A stretch of 64,000 nucleotides of DNA from Colwellia piezophila ATCC BAA-637 (GCF_000378625.1 NZ_KB905164.1:62001-126000); one strand, 5' to 3'. Positions 38,401 to 45,529 are shown, numbered from the stretch's first letter. A program made the numbers and translations. Notes: generated by a model from the letters alone, not told the origin.

Positions 38401-40644
38401 GGCTTGACCACGACTGCGCGCTAGCATCATATAATCACTATCGTTCAATACACCAGCGGCCCAAAGTGCCGTTAGTTCACCAAAACTATGACCTGCGGTA
38501 AAGTCAGCTTTAAAACCAGCATTAGTGAAGGTTTTATAAAGACCAACACTTAAGGTGCCAATGGCTGGTTGCGCATGTTGCGTTAAACGTAAAGCTTCAT
38601 CTTGTGCTTTACGGGCATCATCACTAAATACTGGAATAGGATAAGTGGTCGGCGTTAATTGCCCTAAACCTGCATTAGCAAATTCAGTATCCATATCTTG
38701 CGCGGCTTGCATAACACTTGGGAAGTTACAGGCTAACTCGCGACCCATATTGACGTATTGTGAACCTTGACCTGAGAAAAGTGCAACCACTTTGCCTTGA
38801 GTTGTTATCGCTGATTTACGGAAATAAATTCCGGTCGGTACCGACCATTCTTCACTGCCAACTTTGCTCGAAAACTGTTTTAGTGCACCATCAATCATCT
38901 TAATAGCTTCATCAGCATTTTTAGCAACAAAACCACAACGGGCTAAATCACTTGCCGGTGTTGATAAGCTATTTGTCGTTACTAAAGCATTAAAAACATA
39001 AGACTGATCATCACTAGCAACCGTTAACTTGCTTTTCCACTCGGTTAAGGTGCTAACTAAGGCTTGCTCATTGCTGGCAGTCACTAAAATAGTTTGTGCT
39101 ACGGCATTTAAACGGTATTGCCCTTGTGCTATTGGTGTATGCTCTTCTAATACCATATGGTAGTTAGTACCACCAAAACCGAAGGAACTAACACCAGCAC
39201 GACGTGGTAAACCGTCTTCGCGCGCCATCCACGGACGGGTTTCATTGTTCAAATACATTGGGCTATTTTCTATGTCTAGCGAAGTATTTGGTTGATCGAT
39301 ATGAATGGTTGCCGGCAATACTTTATGATGTAGTGCTAACACGGCTTTAATCATACCAGCAGAGCCAGCAGCGGCTTTGGTATGGCCAATTTGTGATTTT
39401 ACTGAGCCTAAAGCAATATGCTGTTTTTGCTCATTATCTAAACCGAAATGCTTAATTAAACCACCAAATTCAGCGGCATCTCCAGCTTTAGTGCCTGTAC
39501 CGTGCGCTTCTATTAAACCACAGCTTCTTGGATCAAAACCTGCATCATCATAGGCACGTTTTAATGCTTTAGCTTGTCCGTCTGGACGTGGTGCGTATAT
39601 AGATTTAAAACGACCATCCGAAGAAGTACCAATACCTTTAAGTACCGCATAAATTTTATCGCCATCACGCTCAGCATCTTCTAAGCGTTTAAAGGCCATC
39701 ATGCCGATACCTTCACCGATCATCATGCCTTTTGAATCATTATCAAACGGACGTATATCTTCACCTGTAGTAAAGGCCGGTGTTTTTGAGAACGACATAT
39801 ACATAAATGGTGAGTTATCACAACAGACACCACCAGAGATCATCACTTCAGAGCGGTACTCTAATAAGTCAGAAACCGCTAATTTAATCGCCGCTAATGA
39901 ACCAGCACACGCCGCATCAACCACACAGTTAGTACCACCAAAGTCAAAACGGTTAGCAATACGACCGGCAATAACGTTACCTAACATGCCTGGGAATGAA
40001 TTTTCTTCCCAGCCGATATAAGCTTTCTTGAATTTTTCGATAATCATGGCGCGATCTTCGGCGTCAACACCCGATGCTTTTAAAACTTTTTCTAATACTG
40101 GCCCTTGCAAACGAGACGTTAGTGGTGAAATTTGTTTCTGACCACCACCGACACCTAGCGTAATACCTATTTTATCGCGGTCATAACCTGAGCCATCACC
40201 AATGCCAGCATCATTTAAAACATCACGAGCAACTACGAGTGATAAGAGTTGTGCTATATCGGTTAATTCTAAGATATTTGGCGGTAGACCAAACTCCATG
40301 GGGTCAAAATCAATTTCTGGTAAAAAACCACCACGTTTACAATAGGTTTTATCTGCCGCTTTTGGGTCGCTATTATAATAGTCATCAATCGCCCAGCGGT
40401 CACTCGGCACATCTTTAATGCCATCGACTGACTCAAAAATATTGTCCCAATAATCTTCTAGATTTTTTGCATCAGCAAAAATTGAGGCCATGCCAACAAT
40501 AGCAATAGGACATTCTTGCAAACGCGAATTAAATTGTTGTTCGTCATTAAGTCCTAAATTAGACTCTTTGTTAGGTGATTTTTCAGCATTGACTGCTTTA
40601 GTTACTGGCGTTTGCTTTTTTGCCAGTTTAGTTGTTTTAGCCAT
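32404..40644 (-). CDS. pfaA: PUFA synthase subunit PfaA (KS-MAT-6xACP-KR-DH)
   Basis: A 2746-residue core subunit. Order: ketosynthase (about residues 45-500; DAACAGS nucleophile near 243, EAHGTGTKAGD and KSQIGHTKAAAG); malonyl-CoA:ACP transacylase (about 630-930; GHSFGELTALWAAG near 719); a Val/Glu/Lys coiled-coil and Ala/Pro-rich linker (about 1040-1230); six tandem acyl-carrier domains (about 1238-1833), each with the phosphopantetheine site LGIDSIKRVEIL; ketoreductase (about 2140-2400; VSGGAKGVTA, LLGRS, then a YSIAND site); and a C-terminal hot-dog dehydratase-like domain (DHTIGDDQVLP near 2461). It starts 6 bp after the pfaR stop, behind GGAGA. Confidence 0.97.
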   Translation of the reverse strand: MAKTTKLAKKQTPVTKAVNAEKSPNKESNLGLNDEQQFNSRLQECPIAIVGMASIFADAKNLEDYWDNIFESVDGIKDVPSDRWAIDDYYNSDPKAADKTYCKRGGFLPEIDFDPMEFGLPPNILELTDIAQLLSLVVARDVLNDAGIGDGSGYDRDKIGITLGVGGGQKQISPLTSRLQGPVLEKVLKASGVDAEDRAMIIEKFKKAYIGWEENSFPGMLGNVIAGRIANRFDFGGTNCVVDAACAGSLAAIKLAVSDLLEYRSEVMISGGVCCDNSPFMYMSFSKTPAFTTGEDIRPFDNDSKGMMIGEGIGMMAFKRLEDAERDGDKIYAVLKGIGTSSDGRFKSIYAPRPDGQAKALKRAYDDAGFDPRSCGLIEAHGTGTKAGDAAEFGGLIKHFGLDNEQKQHIALGSVKSQIGHTKAAAGSAGMIKAVLALHHKVLPATIHIDQPNTSLDIENSPMYLNNETRPWMAREDGLPRRAGVSSFGFGGTNYHMVLEEHTPIAQGQYRLNAVAQTILVTASNEQALVSTLTEWKSKLTVASDDQSYVFNALVTTNSLSTPASDLARCGFVAKNADEAIKMIDGALKQFSSKVGSEEWSVPTGIYFRKSAITTQGKVVALFSGQGSQYVNMGRELACNFPSVMQAAQDMDTEFANAGLGQLTPTTYPIPVFSDDARKAQDEALRLTQHAQPAIGTLSVGLYKTFTNAGFKADFTAGHSFGELTALWAAGVLNDSDYMMLARSRGQAMAAPEDSSVDTGTMIAVVGAPDKVAADIKDIKDISIANYNSNNQVVVAGVTSQIAIAIEELKAKGYKVVPLPVSAAFHTPLVGHAQKPFSDAIDNAKFNKPVVPVYSNGTAKAHSNKAADIKKSLKKHILESVHFNEEIDNIYADGGRVFVEFGPKNVLTKLVENILKDKDDVVAIAVNANPKKSADMQMRLAAVQMAVLGLELNDIDPYSAVKRPLTAVKMSPLAMKLTGASYVSPKTKKAFDDALNDGWTIKQAHTTPVAVPEAQVKIVEKIVEVERIVEVEKIVYVTMDGKVVDSTVVEGNVAVGTQVATPVPSHNGDLGASIERSVSQFVEHQQQLLNVHEQYMQGPKEYAKTFDAVLSSQEAGELPESLDRTLGMYHEFQSETLRVHEQYLNNQTDNMAAMLSSAETNAPAAQTPVAIKAAEVKAPVSAPTTPKVAQVTQPAPVTPVAAPVQSVATAAALAPVAEISVAVSAPAASIDLEALDLPAIDLQKIQTVMLEVVAEKTGYPTEMLELEMDMEADLGIDSIKRVEILGSVQEIISDLPELNPEDLAELRTLGEIVNYMKSKAESVAPSAPALHLVETTVAASAPAIDLKHIQSVMMEVVAEKTGYPTEMLELEMDMEADLGIDSIKRVEILGAVQETIPDLPELNPEDLAELRTLGEIVSYMQSKVSADPVAVVSAPANESAAAPAIDLKHIQSVMMEVVAEKTGYPTEMLELEMDMEADLGIDSIKRVEILGAVQETIPDLPELNPEDLAELRTLGEIVSYMQSKVASTSNAPASTTASVQTNESAPAIDLAHIQSVMMTVVAEKTGYPTEMLELEMDMEADLGIDSIKRVEILGAVQETIPDLPELNPEDLAELRTLGEIVSYMQSKVAATPVASSPVSESSAPVATTPAIDLDYIQSVMMTVVAEKTGYPTEMLELEMDMEADLGIDSIKRVEILGAVQETIPDLPELNPEDLAELRTLGEIVSYMQSKVAPTEQTSVENSVVESTEDSSTPAIDADYIQKVMMTVVAEKTGYPTEMLELEMDMEADLGIDSIKRVEILGAVQETIPDLPELNPEDLAELRTLGEIVSYMQSKVSPTEPTPPGTKAVVPVAENVSEVSASFQGAPSATVALTALSSINKIVQTFASKEQGANALIVDDGTGAAVALSAKLIKQGWQVTALKPNWVVSSSKKAFSKAVNVIEIGTSDKTLDEAQIKDIIESNDQLDAVIYLQSPGLKGTAPKGENSINVIEYPEAAKQGLMLAFVLAKLSKVKAATKARASFVVVTRQGGALGFANAEGANQVKADVKADLVQAGLAGLVKTINHEWNAGNDSVFCRIVDLSTKLAADKAATIISDELLDIDTTTIEVAHDTDNLSNNTGTRLTLTGVATDSYALATGSSIDNNSVFLVSGGAKGVTAHCVIEIAKQYQSNFILLGRSVFDENEPSWAQGITEEVALKKAAMQALIAAGDKPTPVKVTQFVRPVLANREIAQTLKAIKAAGGQAQYAAADVTNSDSVTAAVTEISKNFGADYGKITGIIHGAGVLADKFIEQKTLEEFNAVYSTKIDGLLSLLAATENENIKHLVLFSSAAGFYGNPGQSDYSIANDILNKTAYRFKALNPSAQVLSFNWGPWDGGMVTPELKRMFNDRGVYIIPLDAGAKLLVSELAADNNRCAQILVGNDLSKDQAKDKSKDQAEGGSVKKPQVSRLTISVNKTLLATNNAFLADHTIGDDQVLPTVCAIAWMSEAATAAYTGFHYQGLDNYKLFKGIIFDGNEASDYQIDMNAELINDSLIVDSKISSVNADGKLVFHYGAQLTLVNELAVSPTVELTIPATGETAAELYSNGTLFHGPSLQGISEILECNEQGLLLSCQVPEVASAKQGEFAVPCLGNIMGKNQSNIFANDIAYQAMLVWVKKQLGLGSLPSSTQSWTVYREVALGERFYLQLKVVKSSAKGKQRGSLVADIQFIAENKQVLSELKSAKVTASANLNDLFLPKVAPKSEKTS
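35140..36920 (-). repeat. six tandem acyl-carrier-protein repeats inside pfaA
   Basis: Six units of about 305-310 bp, with the GIDSIKRVEIL-coding stretch near 35265, 35575, 35885, 36195, 36505 and 36815. Protein units are nearly identical (VVAEKTGYPTEMLELEMDMEADLG, then LPELNPEDLAELRTLGEIV); linkers are Ala/Pro/Ser/Val-rich and vary in length. The first two units in coding order have the ACP start VM.EVVAEK, the last three VMMTVVAEK, suggesting recent duplication or conversion. Confidence 0.92.
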
Positions 40645-40650
40645 GGTAGA

Positions 40651-41532
40651 TTATTCTCCAGTTGAGGATTCATTTGCATTTTCGCTATGACAATGGCCAA
40701 CATCACTTTGATGATTTGCTTCATCAATCGTATTGTTAGTGGCATTGTTCAATAAACGAAAACGACTTAAAAATTCAGTATAATTACCCGCCAAAATTCG
40801 GCGGATATGGAATGGGGCTTTGGTGAGCACATAACTCATGTAACGGCTAGCCGCATCGGCTTCATTACCGTCATAAATATCAACATAGACCCAACCTGAT
40901 GCGGGGTCATTGGCCACTAACAAACGTCGTTTTTTTTGTTGTTTTTGACCTGAGTCGTTAGTAGATTCTTTATCAAAAAAGTCAGGCAGTTGAGTTACTT
41001 TCACTTGTACAACTTCTTCTACCGATAAATTATTGGTGCGATTTAATACTTCACGCATCGCTTTAGGGGAAATATCTGACAGTAATACTTGATGATCAAG
41101 GGTATCTTCTAAGGTGACTTGCACGGGAGCGGTAAGTGGATTATTGACATCTGAGTCGGCATCGACAAATTCACCACTATCTTCCATATCAGCTAAGCGT
41201 GAAACGCCGTGGCGCTTCAAGCAACGCTGCAAACCAGCCCGGGAAACATTTACATTAATAAATTGTTTACAGACCGCTAATAATTCATCCAGAGAAAGTA
41301 ATAAACGAGTGCGAAGCTCAACCACCACATATTCTTGTGCTTCGCTTAATGTGGTATTTAACTGCTTAGGCACATGAGAGGCATCAGCAAGGGATTCTCG
41401 TTTTCGCCATTTTCGCACCGTTGATTCTGAAATTTTCAGTAAACGGGCAAGCACCGCAGTCGGTAATGCTGACTCATGAATAAACGCCCTCATCTCTGGT
41501 GTGGTTGTCGCATTGGCATGTTGCTTAGTCAT
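40651..41532 (-). CDS. pfaR: Pfa operon regulator PfaR, IS481-transposase-like
   Basis: A 293-residue DNA-binding protein immediately upstream of pfaA, in the position of PfaR, described as an activator of pfa genes in Photobacterium. The N-terminal helix-turn-helix pair reads like IS481-type transposases: LARLLKISESTVRKWRKRES, then LRTRLLLSLDELLAVCKQF and NVSRAGLQRCLKRHGVS (residues 25-115). The C-terminal part (about 195-265) resembles the first half of an integrase core: VANDPASGWVYVDIYDGNEAD and IRRILAGNYTEF. The first Asp is kept, the second (TDNG in transposases) reads AGNY, and no third catalytic Glu region follows. It is therefore probably a domesticated, non-catalytic transposase. 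Confidence 0.85.
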   Translation of the reverse strand: MTKQHANATTTPEMRAFIHESALPTAVLARLLKISESTVRKWRKRESLADASHVPKQLNTTLSEAQEYVVVELRTRLLLSLDELLAVCKQFINVNVSRAGLQRCLKRHGVSRLADMEDSGEFVDADSDVNNPLTAPVQVTLEDTLDHQVLLSDISPKAMREVLNRTNNLSVEEVVQVKVTQLPDFFDKESTNDSGQKQQKKRRLLVANDPASGWVYVDIYDGNEADAASRYMSYVLTKAPFHIRRILAGNYTEFLSRFRLLNNATNNTIDEANHQSDVGHCHSENANESSTGE

Positions 41533-41629
41533 TTATTATTCCGATATCGCTTAAGGCAAAACTTGCATAATTAAAAGGTTGCAGCTCATATTCAACGGCA
41601 GTGTTAGACGGTATAGTTTGCTTACTCAT
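41525..41629 (-). CDS. 34-residue reading frame overlapping the start of pfaR
   Basis: ATG at 41627-41629, stop TAA at 41525-41527; its last codons overlap the pfaR start by 8 bp (ATGACTAA). The peptide MSKQTIPSNTAVEYELQPFN... (34 residues) has sensible composition and ends in a hydrophobic stretch (YASFALSDIGII). Such an overlap implies translational coupling with pfaR. The ribosome site is weak (AGATAAAA). It may be a regulatory leader peptide, a small protein, or chance. Confidence 0.4.
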   Translation of the reverse strand: MSKQTIPSNTAVEYELQPFNYASFALSDIGIIND

Positions 41630-41645
41630 TTTTATCTGTAGACTC

Positions 41646-41672
41646 TTATCGGGTGTTTTTATCGGGTGTTTT
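41646..41672. promoter_or_regulatory. 13-bp direct repeat ahead of pfaR
   Basis: TATCGGGTGTTTT occurs twice head to tail (about 41647-41672), followed by a partial third unit. It lies between the candidate pfaR promoter and the small reading frame, so it would be in the 5' leader; a regulator site or slippage product are both possible. Confidence 0.35.
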
Positions 41673-41709
41673 CATCGATAAATAGACAAATTTATAACTT
41701 AACGCGGCT

Positions 41710-41738
41710 AATATACACAGGTTTCAAACCCAACACAA
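41710..41738 (-). promoter_or_regulatory. candidate sigma-70 promoter of the pfaR-pfa operon
   Basis: Minus-strand TTGTGT (41733-41738) and TATATT (41710-41715) are 17 bp apart. Transcription would start near 41703, giving a leader of about 75 bases to the 34-codon frame. The rest of the divergent 41633-41995 gap must also hold the pfaE promoter, for which I see no clear boxes. Confidence 0.35.
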
Positions 41739-41995
41739 TCACCCGAGACAATATTACCACCAAAATAGACTAAGGTATTAGCCCCTCTGTTCGACTAGTC
41801 GGCAATATACCTTTACTCTTAATGGATAATTTCTTTCAGTGGCTAGCACTATAGACAGACAGCCATTTTGCTGTACATTCTGAAAGTTTAAATAAACGGA
41901 TAAAAACAAATTACCTCTGAACGCTTTATGATAAAATCATCTTTTTGGAAACATTAACCACACGTTAAATAAACAACACAAGCTACCGATACTTT

Positions 41996-42844
41996 ATGAC
42001 CTCTTTTTCTCAAGCTGAACTGGCAACACGCTCAAAACAAAAGCTCACCCTAACTAACAATGAAATTCATTTATGGATGACCAAACCAGAGCAATTACTC
42101 GGTAAGCATGAGTTGTTAGCAACTTACGCAACATTACTGACCCATAAAGAAACAGCCAAGCAGCAACGCTATAAGTTTGCTAAGGACAGGCACGATGCTT
42201 TGATTACTCGCGCTTTTATCCGTGATTTGTTAAGTTATTATGCGGATATAGCGCCGCAGGATTGGCAGTTTGAAAAAGGCGAAAAAGATAAACCAGAAAT
42301 CGTTAATTGTCCGCTGCCGCTACGATTTAACATCAGCCATACTAAGAACCTCATTATTTGCGCAGTAACCCTTGAAGATGATATTGGCTGTGATGTTGAA
42401 AATACCGGCCGAAGTAATGATGTATTAGCCATTGCTGAACGTTATTTTTCACCAAAAGAAACGACTGAGCTTTTCGCCCTACCAGAAGTACAACAACGTA
42501 ATCGCTTTTTTGATTACTGGACCTTAAAAGAGTCTTATATTAAAGCCTGGGGTTTAGGGTTAGCGATACCACTTACCGACTTTAGCTTCAACATTAACGA
42601 TACGACACAACGCCATCAAAATTCATTTACTATCAAGCAGGATATTAGTTTAAGTTTTGCTGAGCACAGAGTTGATGAACCCCAAATTTGGCGTAGCTGG
42701 TTAATGTACCCAAGTATTGAAATAGATGAAAAACAGCAGCACAGAATTGCTTTATCGTTGAGATCAACAACAGCAAACCAGAAAACTGATTACCAAATAC
42801 GGTGCTTCAATACCCTGCCCTTACTTGGTTATCAGGAAATATAA
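41996..42844 (+). CDS. pfaE: 4'-phosphopantetheinyl transferase PfaE
   Basis: An Sfp-type transferase that moves the phosphopantetheine arm from CoA to the serine of the six PfaA carrier domains; essential for PUFA synthesis in studied systems. 282 residues. Motifs: LRFNISHTKNLIICAV (near 107-122), GCDVENTGR with metal-binding Asp (near 131), and RFFDYWTLKESYIKAWGLGL (near 170). It lies divergent from pfaR, completing the pfaA-E set. The ATG follows no strong ribosome site. Confidence 0.95.
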   Translation: MTSFSQAELATRSKQKLTLTNNEIHLWMTKPEQLLGKHELLATYATLLTHKETAKQQRYKFAKDRHDALITRAFIRDLLSYYADIAPQDWQFEKGEKDKPEIVNCPLPLRFNISHTKNLIICAVTLEDDIGCDVENTGRSNDVLAIAERYFSPKETTELFALPEVQQRNRFFDYWTLKESYIKAWGLGLAIPLTDFSFNINDTTQRHQNSFTIKQDISLSFAEHRVDEPQIWRSWLMYPSIEIDEKQQHRIALSLRSTTANQKTDYQIRCFNTLPLLGYQEI

Positions 42845-42891
42845 GTTAACGTTTTTTCTAATGGTGCAGACCACTTTAAAGGAATAATAAT

Positions 42892-43641
42892 GTGTCAAAA
42901 AAAATAGCAATAATCACCGGTGCGGGACGAGGTATAGGCGCGGCAACAGCAAAACTTTTTGCCAAAGCAGGTTATGCGGTTTGTATTAACTACAAATCAG
43001 ACGAGAAATCTGCCAAAAAAGTTGCTCTGTCAATTACTGAAAACGGAGGTGAATGCATAACCGTTCGAGCCGACGTTTCCAATGAAGATGATGTGATGCG
43101 CCTATTTCATACCGTTGATAAAGAATTAGGCTCACTTAGCGTATTGATAAATAATGCCGGCATATTAAAAAAACAGTCGCGTTTGGAAGATATGAGCGCT
43201 GAGCGTATTAATGCGGTCTTGGTGAATAATGTTACTAGCTATTTTTTGTGTTGTCGTGAAGCAGTTAAACGCATGTCGACAAACCATGGCGGTTTAGGTG
43301 GCGTTATCGTCAATGTTTCCTCTGGCGCCGCACGCTCAGGATCGCCAAATGAATATATAGATTATGCTGCTTCAAAAGGGGCAATCGATACGTTAACCAA
43401 AGGTTTGTCGTTAGAAGTGGCCGCTGAAGGTATTCGAGTGAACTGTGTTCGCCCTGGTTTAATTCATACCGATATGCACGCCGATGGTGGTGAGCCCCTG
43501 CGTATTGAACGCTTAAAAAATATTATTCCAATGCAAAGAGGTGGACAGCCCGAAGAGGTGGCTGAAGCAATTTATTGGCTTGCCAGTGATAAGTCGTCTT
43601 TTTCTACCGGTAACTTCTTAGACTTGGCTGGTGGCCTTTAA
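42892..43641 (+). CDS. SDR-family 3-oxoacyl-ACP reductase-like dehydrogenase
   Basis: 249 residues, classical short-chain dehydrogenase. Start is GTG at 42892 behind AAAGGAATAA; the overlapping ATG is in another frame that stops at once. Motifs: TGAGRGIGAATAKLF (NAD(P) binding, residues 8-22), INNAG (near 86), VNVSSGAARSG and YIDYAASKGAIDTL (catalytic Ser, Tyr, Lys), and NCVRPGLIHTDMH. Likely co-transcribed with pfaE (47-bp gap). It could reduce 3-oxoacyl-ACP or a small carbonyl; a role in PUFA synthesis is only suggested by position, since PfaA already has a KR. Confidence 0.88.
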   Translation: MSKKIAIITGAGRGIGAATAKLFAKAGYAVCINYKSDEKSAKKVALSITENGGECITVRADVSNEDDVMRLFHTVDKELGSLSVLINNAGILKKQSRLEDMSAERINAVLVNNVTSYFLCCREAVKRMSTNHGGLGGVIVNVSSGAARSGSPNEYIDYAASKGAIDTLTKGLSLEVAAEGIRVNCVRPGLIHTDMHADGGEPLRIERLKNIIPMQRGGQPEEVAEAIYWLASDKSSFSTGNFLDLAGGL

Positions 43642-43836
43642 GGCTTCCTGCCAACCTTCCTGTATGCCTATAACGTTAATAATGAATAACATTAAGTGGC
43701 CACTTTTCTTTATTTGTGAACACGCATTAGTTCTATCTCGCTTTTGCCCCCAAACCGAGATGGAAATTATAAATTTTTCTCGAACAAACGATGGATGCTG
43801 GCCACTAAAGGGTGGAGGACCTTCATTTTTCCTTTA

Positions 43837-44331
43837 TTACTTATTCTGTTTAGTTACCAAACCGACATTTTTACGGTAGCCAACAATAGGCAGAGGAAAC
43901 CGACCTGCCAAATATTGAGTGCCGTAACTTATGCCAACAAGCATAAATACAATAAAAGTTAATACTATATAACTGCCTCCCCCGACACTGGTAATCACGG
44001 GACCAGGACAAAAACCAGCTAAGCCCCAACCTATACCAAAAAGTATAGCTCCAGAAATTAATGGTCCGTCTATCGTCGTATCGGTAGTCAAATTAAGCTT
44101 ATCACCACTAATAGCATGATTACGTTTTTTAATGACAAGATGATAAAAAGGTGTAAATACCATTAAAGCACCACCCATAACAAAGGCTAAGCTAGGATCC
44201 CAATTGCCAGTAATATTTAAAAAGCCAATAACTTTAACTGGATCAACCATGCCAGAGATCACCATACCTGCTCCAAAAAAAGTACCTGAAAGCAAGCCGA
44301 TAAAAACTCGAAGTAATTTAACTGTAATCAT
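43837..44331 (-). CDS. YeeE/YedE-family membrane protein, second half
   Basis: 164 residues with four or five membrane segments, carrying the YeeE/YedE (DUF395) motif LAGFCPGPVITSVGGGS (near 105-125). Members transport thiosulfate or related sulfur compounds. It overlaps the stop of the upstream half-protein by one base, so the two are coupled; together they equal one full-length YeeE transporter. Confidence 0.88.
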   Translation of the reverse strand: MITVKLLRVFIGLLSGTFFGAGMVISGMVDPVKVIGFLNITGNWDPSLAFVMGGALMVFTPFYHLVIKKRNHAISGDKLNLTTDTTIDGPLISGAILFGIGWGLAGFCPGPVITSVGGGSYIVLTFIVFMLVGISYGTQYLAGRFPLPIVGYRKNVGLVTKQNK

Positions 44332-44756
44332 TACAAACCACCTAATAAATTACGGATCAGCACAACAATAATAGCGGTTGTCATGAAAATACAGGTTGCA
44401 ATGATTGAGCGCTTTGAAAATCTACCCATACCAACAATGCCATGACCACTTGTACAACCGTTGCCTAAACGCGTACCTAAGCCAACTAATAAGCCAGCTA
44501 GTGCAACTAAAAAGATATTATTATTAATGATCTCAGGTAATTCAAATCCTAAAGGGCTTACCACATAAACACTTAATATCATGCCAATAACAAAAGCCAC
44601 TCGCCAGCTTGTTTCATGCTTTTGGCGTGATAGTAAACCACCAATAATGCCACTAATTCCAGCGACTTTACCGCTAAATAACATTAATAACGCGGCGGAT
44701 AGCCCTAACAACATGCCACCAAAGAGTGATTGCCAAGGTATAGTAAATCCCATCAT
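44331..44756 (-). CDS. YeeE/YedE-family membrane protein, first half
   Basis: 141 residues with four membrane segments and the sister motif LGTRLGNGCTSGHGIVGMGRFSKRS (near 93-117), whose Cys is the substrate-passing residue in this family. Paired with the following gene as a split YeeE transporter. In related bacteria this pair follows an ArsR-type sulfur-responsive repressor and a persulfide-handling enzyme; here the ArsR gene upstream is broken. Confidence 0.88.
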   Translation of the reverse strand: MMGFTIPWQSLFGGMLLGLSAALLMLFSGKVAGISGIIGGLLSRQKHETSWRVAFVIGMILSVYVVSPLGFELPEIINNNIFLVALAGLLVGLGTRLGNGCTSGHGIVGMGRFSKRSIIATCIFMTTAIIVVLIRNLLGGL

Positions 44757-44796
44757 ATTCTCACTTTTAACTTACTGTATATGTATATTTTATTGG

Positions 44797-45054
44797 TTAG
44801 TTTTCAACAAAAATCGTGTGTAAACTAGTAATTAATGCCGCAATACGTGGATCGGCAAGAGTATATAAAACGCTTGAGACTCTTTTTATTGAGACTAGGT
44901 TCTTTTTTCTTAATACCGAAAGGTGCTGTAAAAATGCGGAGGTTGCTTGTAATGCACCCGCGTCCATTTTTCCTTCCATCTACTGACAAAGCACGAATAA
45001 TCTTTCTGGATGAACCGTTGTTTTCAATAACTCGGCAACAACTTCCGCTTTATC
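44797..45054 (-). pseudogene. broken ArsR-family repressor
   Basis: Reading from 45054 the frame gives DKAEVVAELLKTTVHPERL, FVLCQ, then an amber TAG (44980-44982) where family members have Leu (CQLMEG), then MEGKMDAGALQATSAFLQHL and SVLRKKNLV, ending YTLADPRIAALITSLHTIFVEN. About five residues of the recognition-helix region (usually TGLSQSALSQHL) are missing, and no ATG precedes the first codon; a TAA does. So there are at least three lesions. The former repressor probably controlled the adjacent YeeE/YedE pair. Confidence 0.82.
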
Positions 45055-45529
45055 TTATATGTCATTTAATTTCATCATTATTTCTTTATGGTAATATTTA
45101 GCCTGTATATTAATGATTGAATAAATTTAATCAAAACTTATTGAGCAATTAATTGTTGGCTTTTTTATTTATTAGTATTTGCTACATTAGATATGCATAA
45201 ATTAAGTTTGACTAGAATCATACTACAGAACCTGTAACAAATTTTGGCCCCTCTTGTTCAGACTAAAAGGACTATCAAGCGCACTTTTGAAGTCATCCCA
45301 ATGCAACTTCGCGACTGACTGTAATGGTGGCTTAGTTCACATAGAGGCTGAACGACTTATTGGCAAAAAGTCATCATCAAAAGCTTAAAGTTTTTATCTA
45401 TGGGGAACGTCAGCTATCGGGAAACTGCTAGAGGAATTTGATTGTTAAGCCATGTCCGCTGTAGATCAAAAAACACTAAAATTTTCAGTATAAATTTTCA
45501 AATACGAATGTCTTCAGAGTGGCATAAGT
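45055..45529. other. 475-bp gap with one copy of a degenerate repeat
   Basis: 45281-45411 matches 48566-48695 (see that repeat). The rest is AT-rich and shows no gene or clear hairpin. Confidence 0.35.
45281..45411 (+). repeat. degenerate 130-bp dispersed repeat, copy 1
   Basis: Shares with 48566-48695 the stretches TGAAGTCATC.CAATGC, TTCG.GACTG, AATGGTGGC, ATT.ATTGGCAA and TTTATATCTATG.GGAACGTC in the same order. By eye about 70 percent alike. No coding capacity seen. Confidence 0.65.

Noticed and set aside
40490-40690. Plus-strand frames inside pfaA and pfaR
   Set aside because: They are reverse-strand shadows of clear coding sequence; codon pattern follows the minus genes.
40651-41532. 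Active IS481 insertion sequence
   Set aside because: No terminal inverted repeats or target duplication are visible, the second catalytic Asp and the end of the core are missing, and it is fused by position to the pfa operon.
20852-43641. A modular PKS/NRPS gene cluster for an antibiotic
   Set aside because: Domain order (KS-MAT-tandem ACP-KR-DH, AT, KS-CLF-DH-DH, ER) and PfaE partner fit the PUFA synthase; no tailoring or transport genes are present.
43631-43962. Plus-strand frames between the SDR gene and the YeeE/YedE pair
   Set aside because: Overlap the minus-strand YeeE/YedE gene or lack any similarity and ribosome site.
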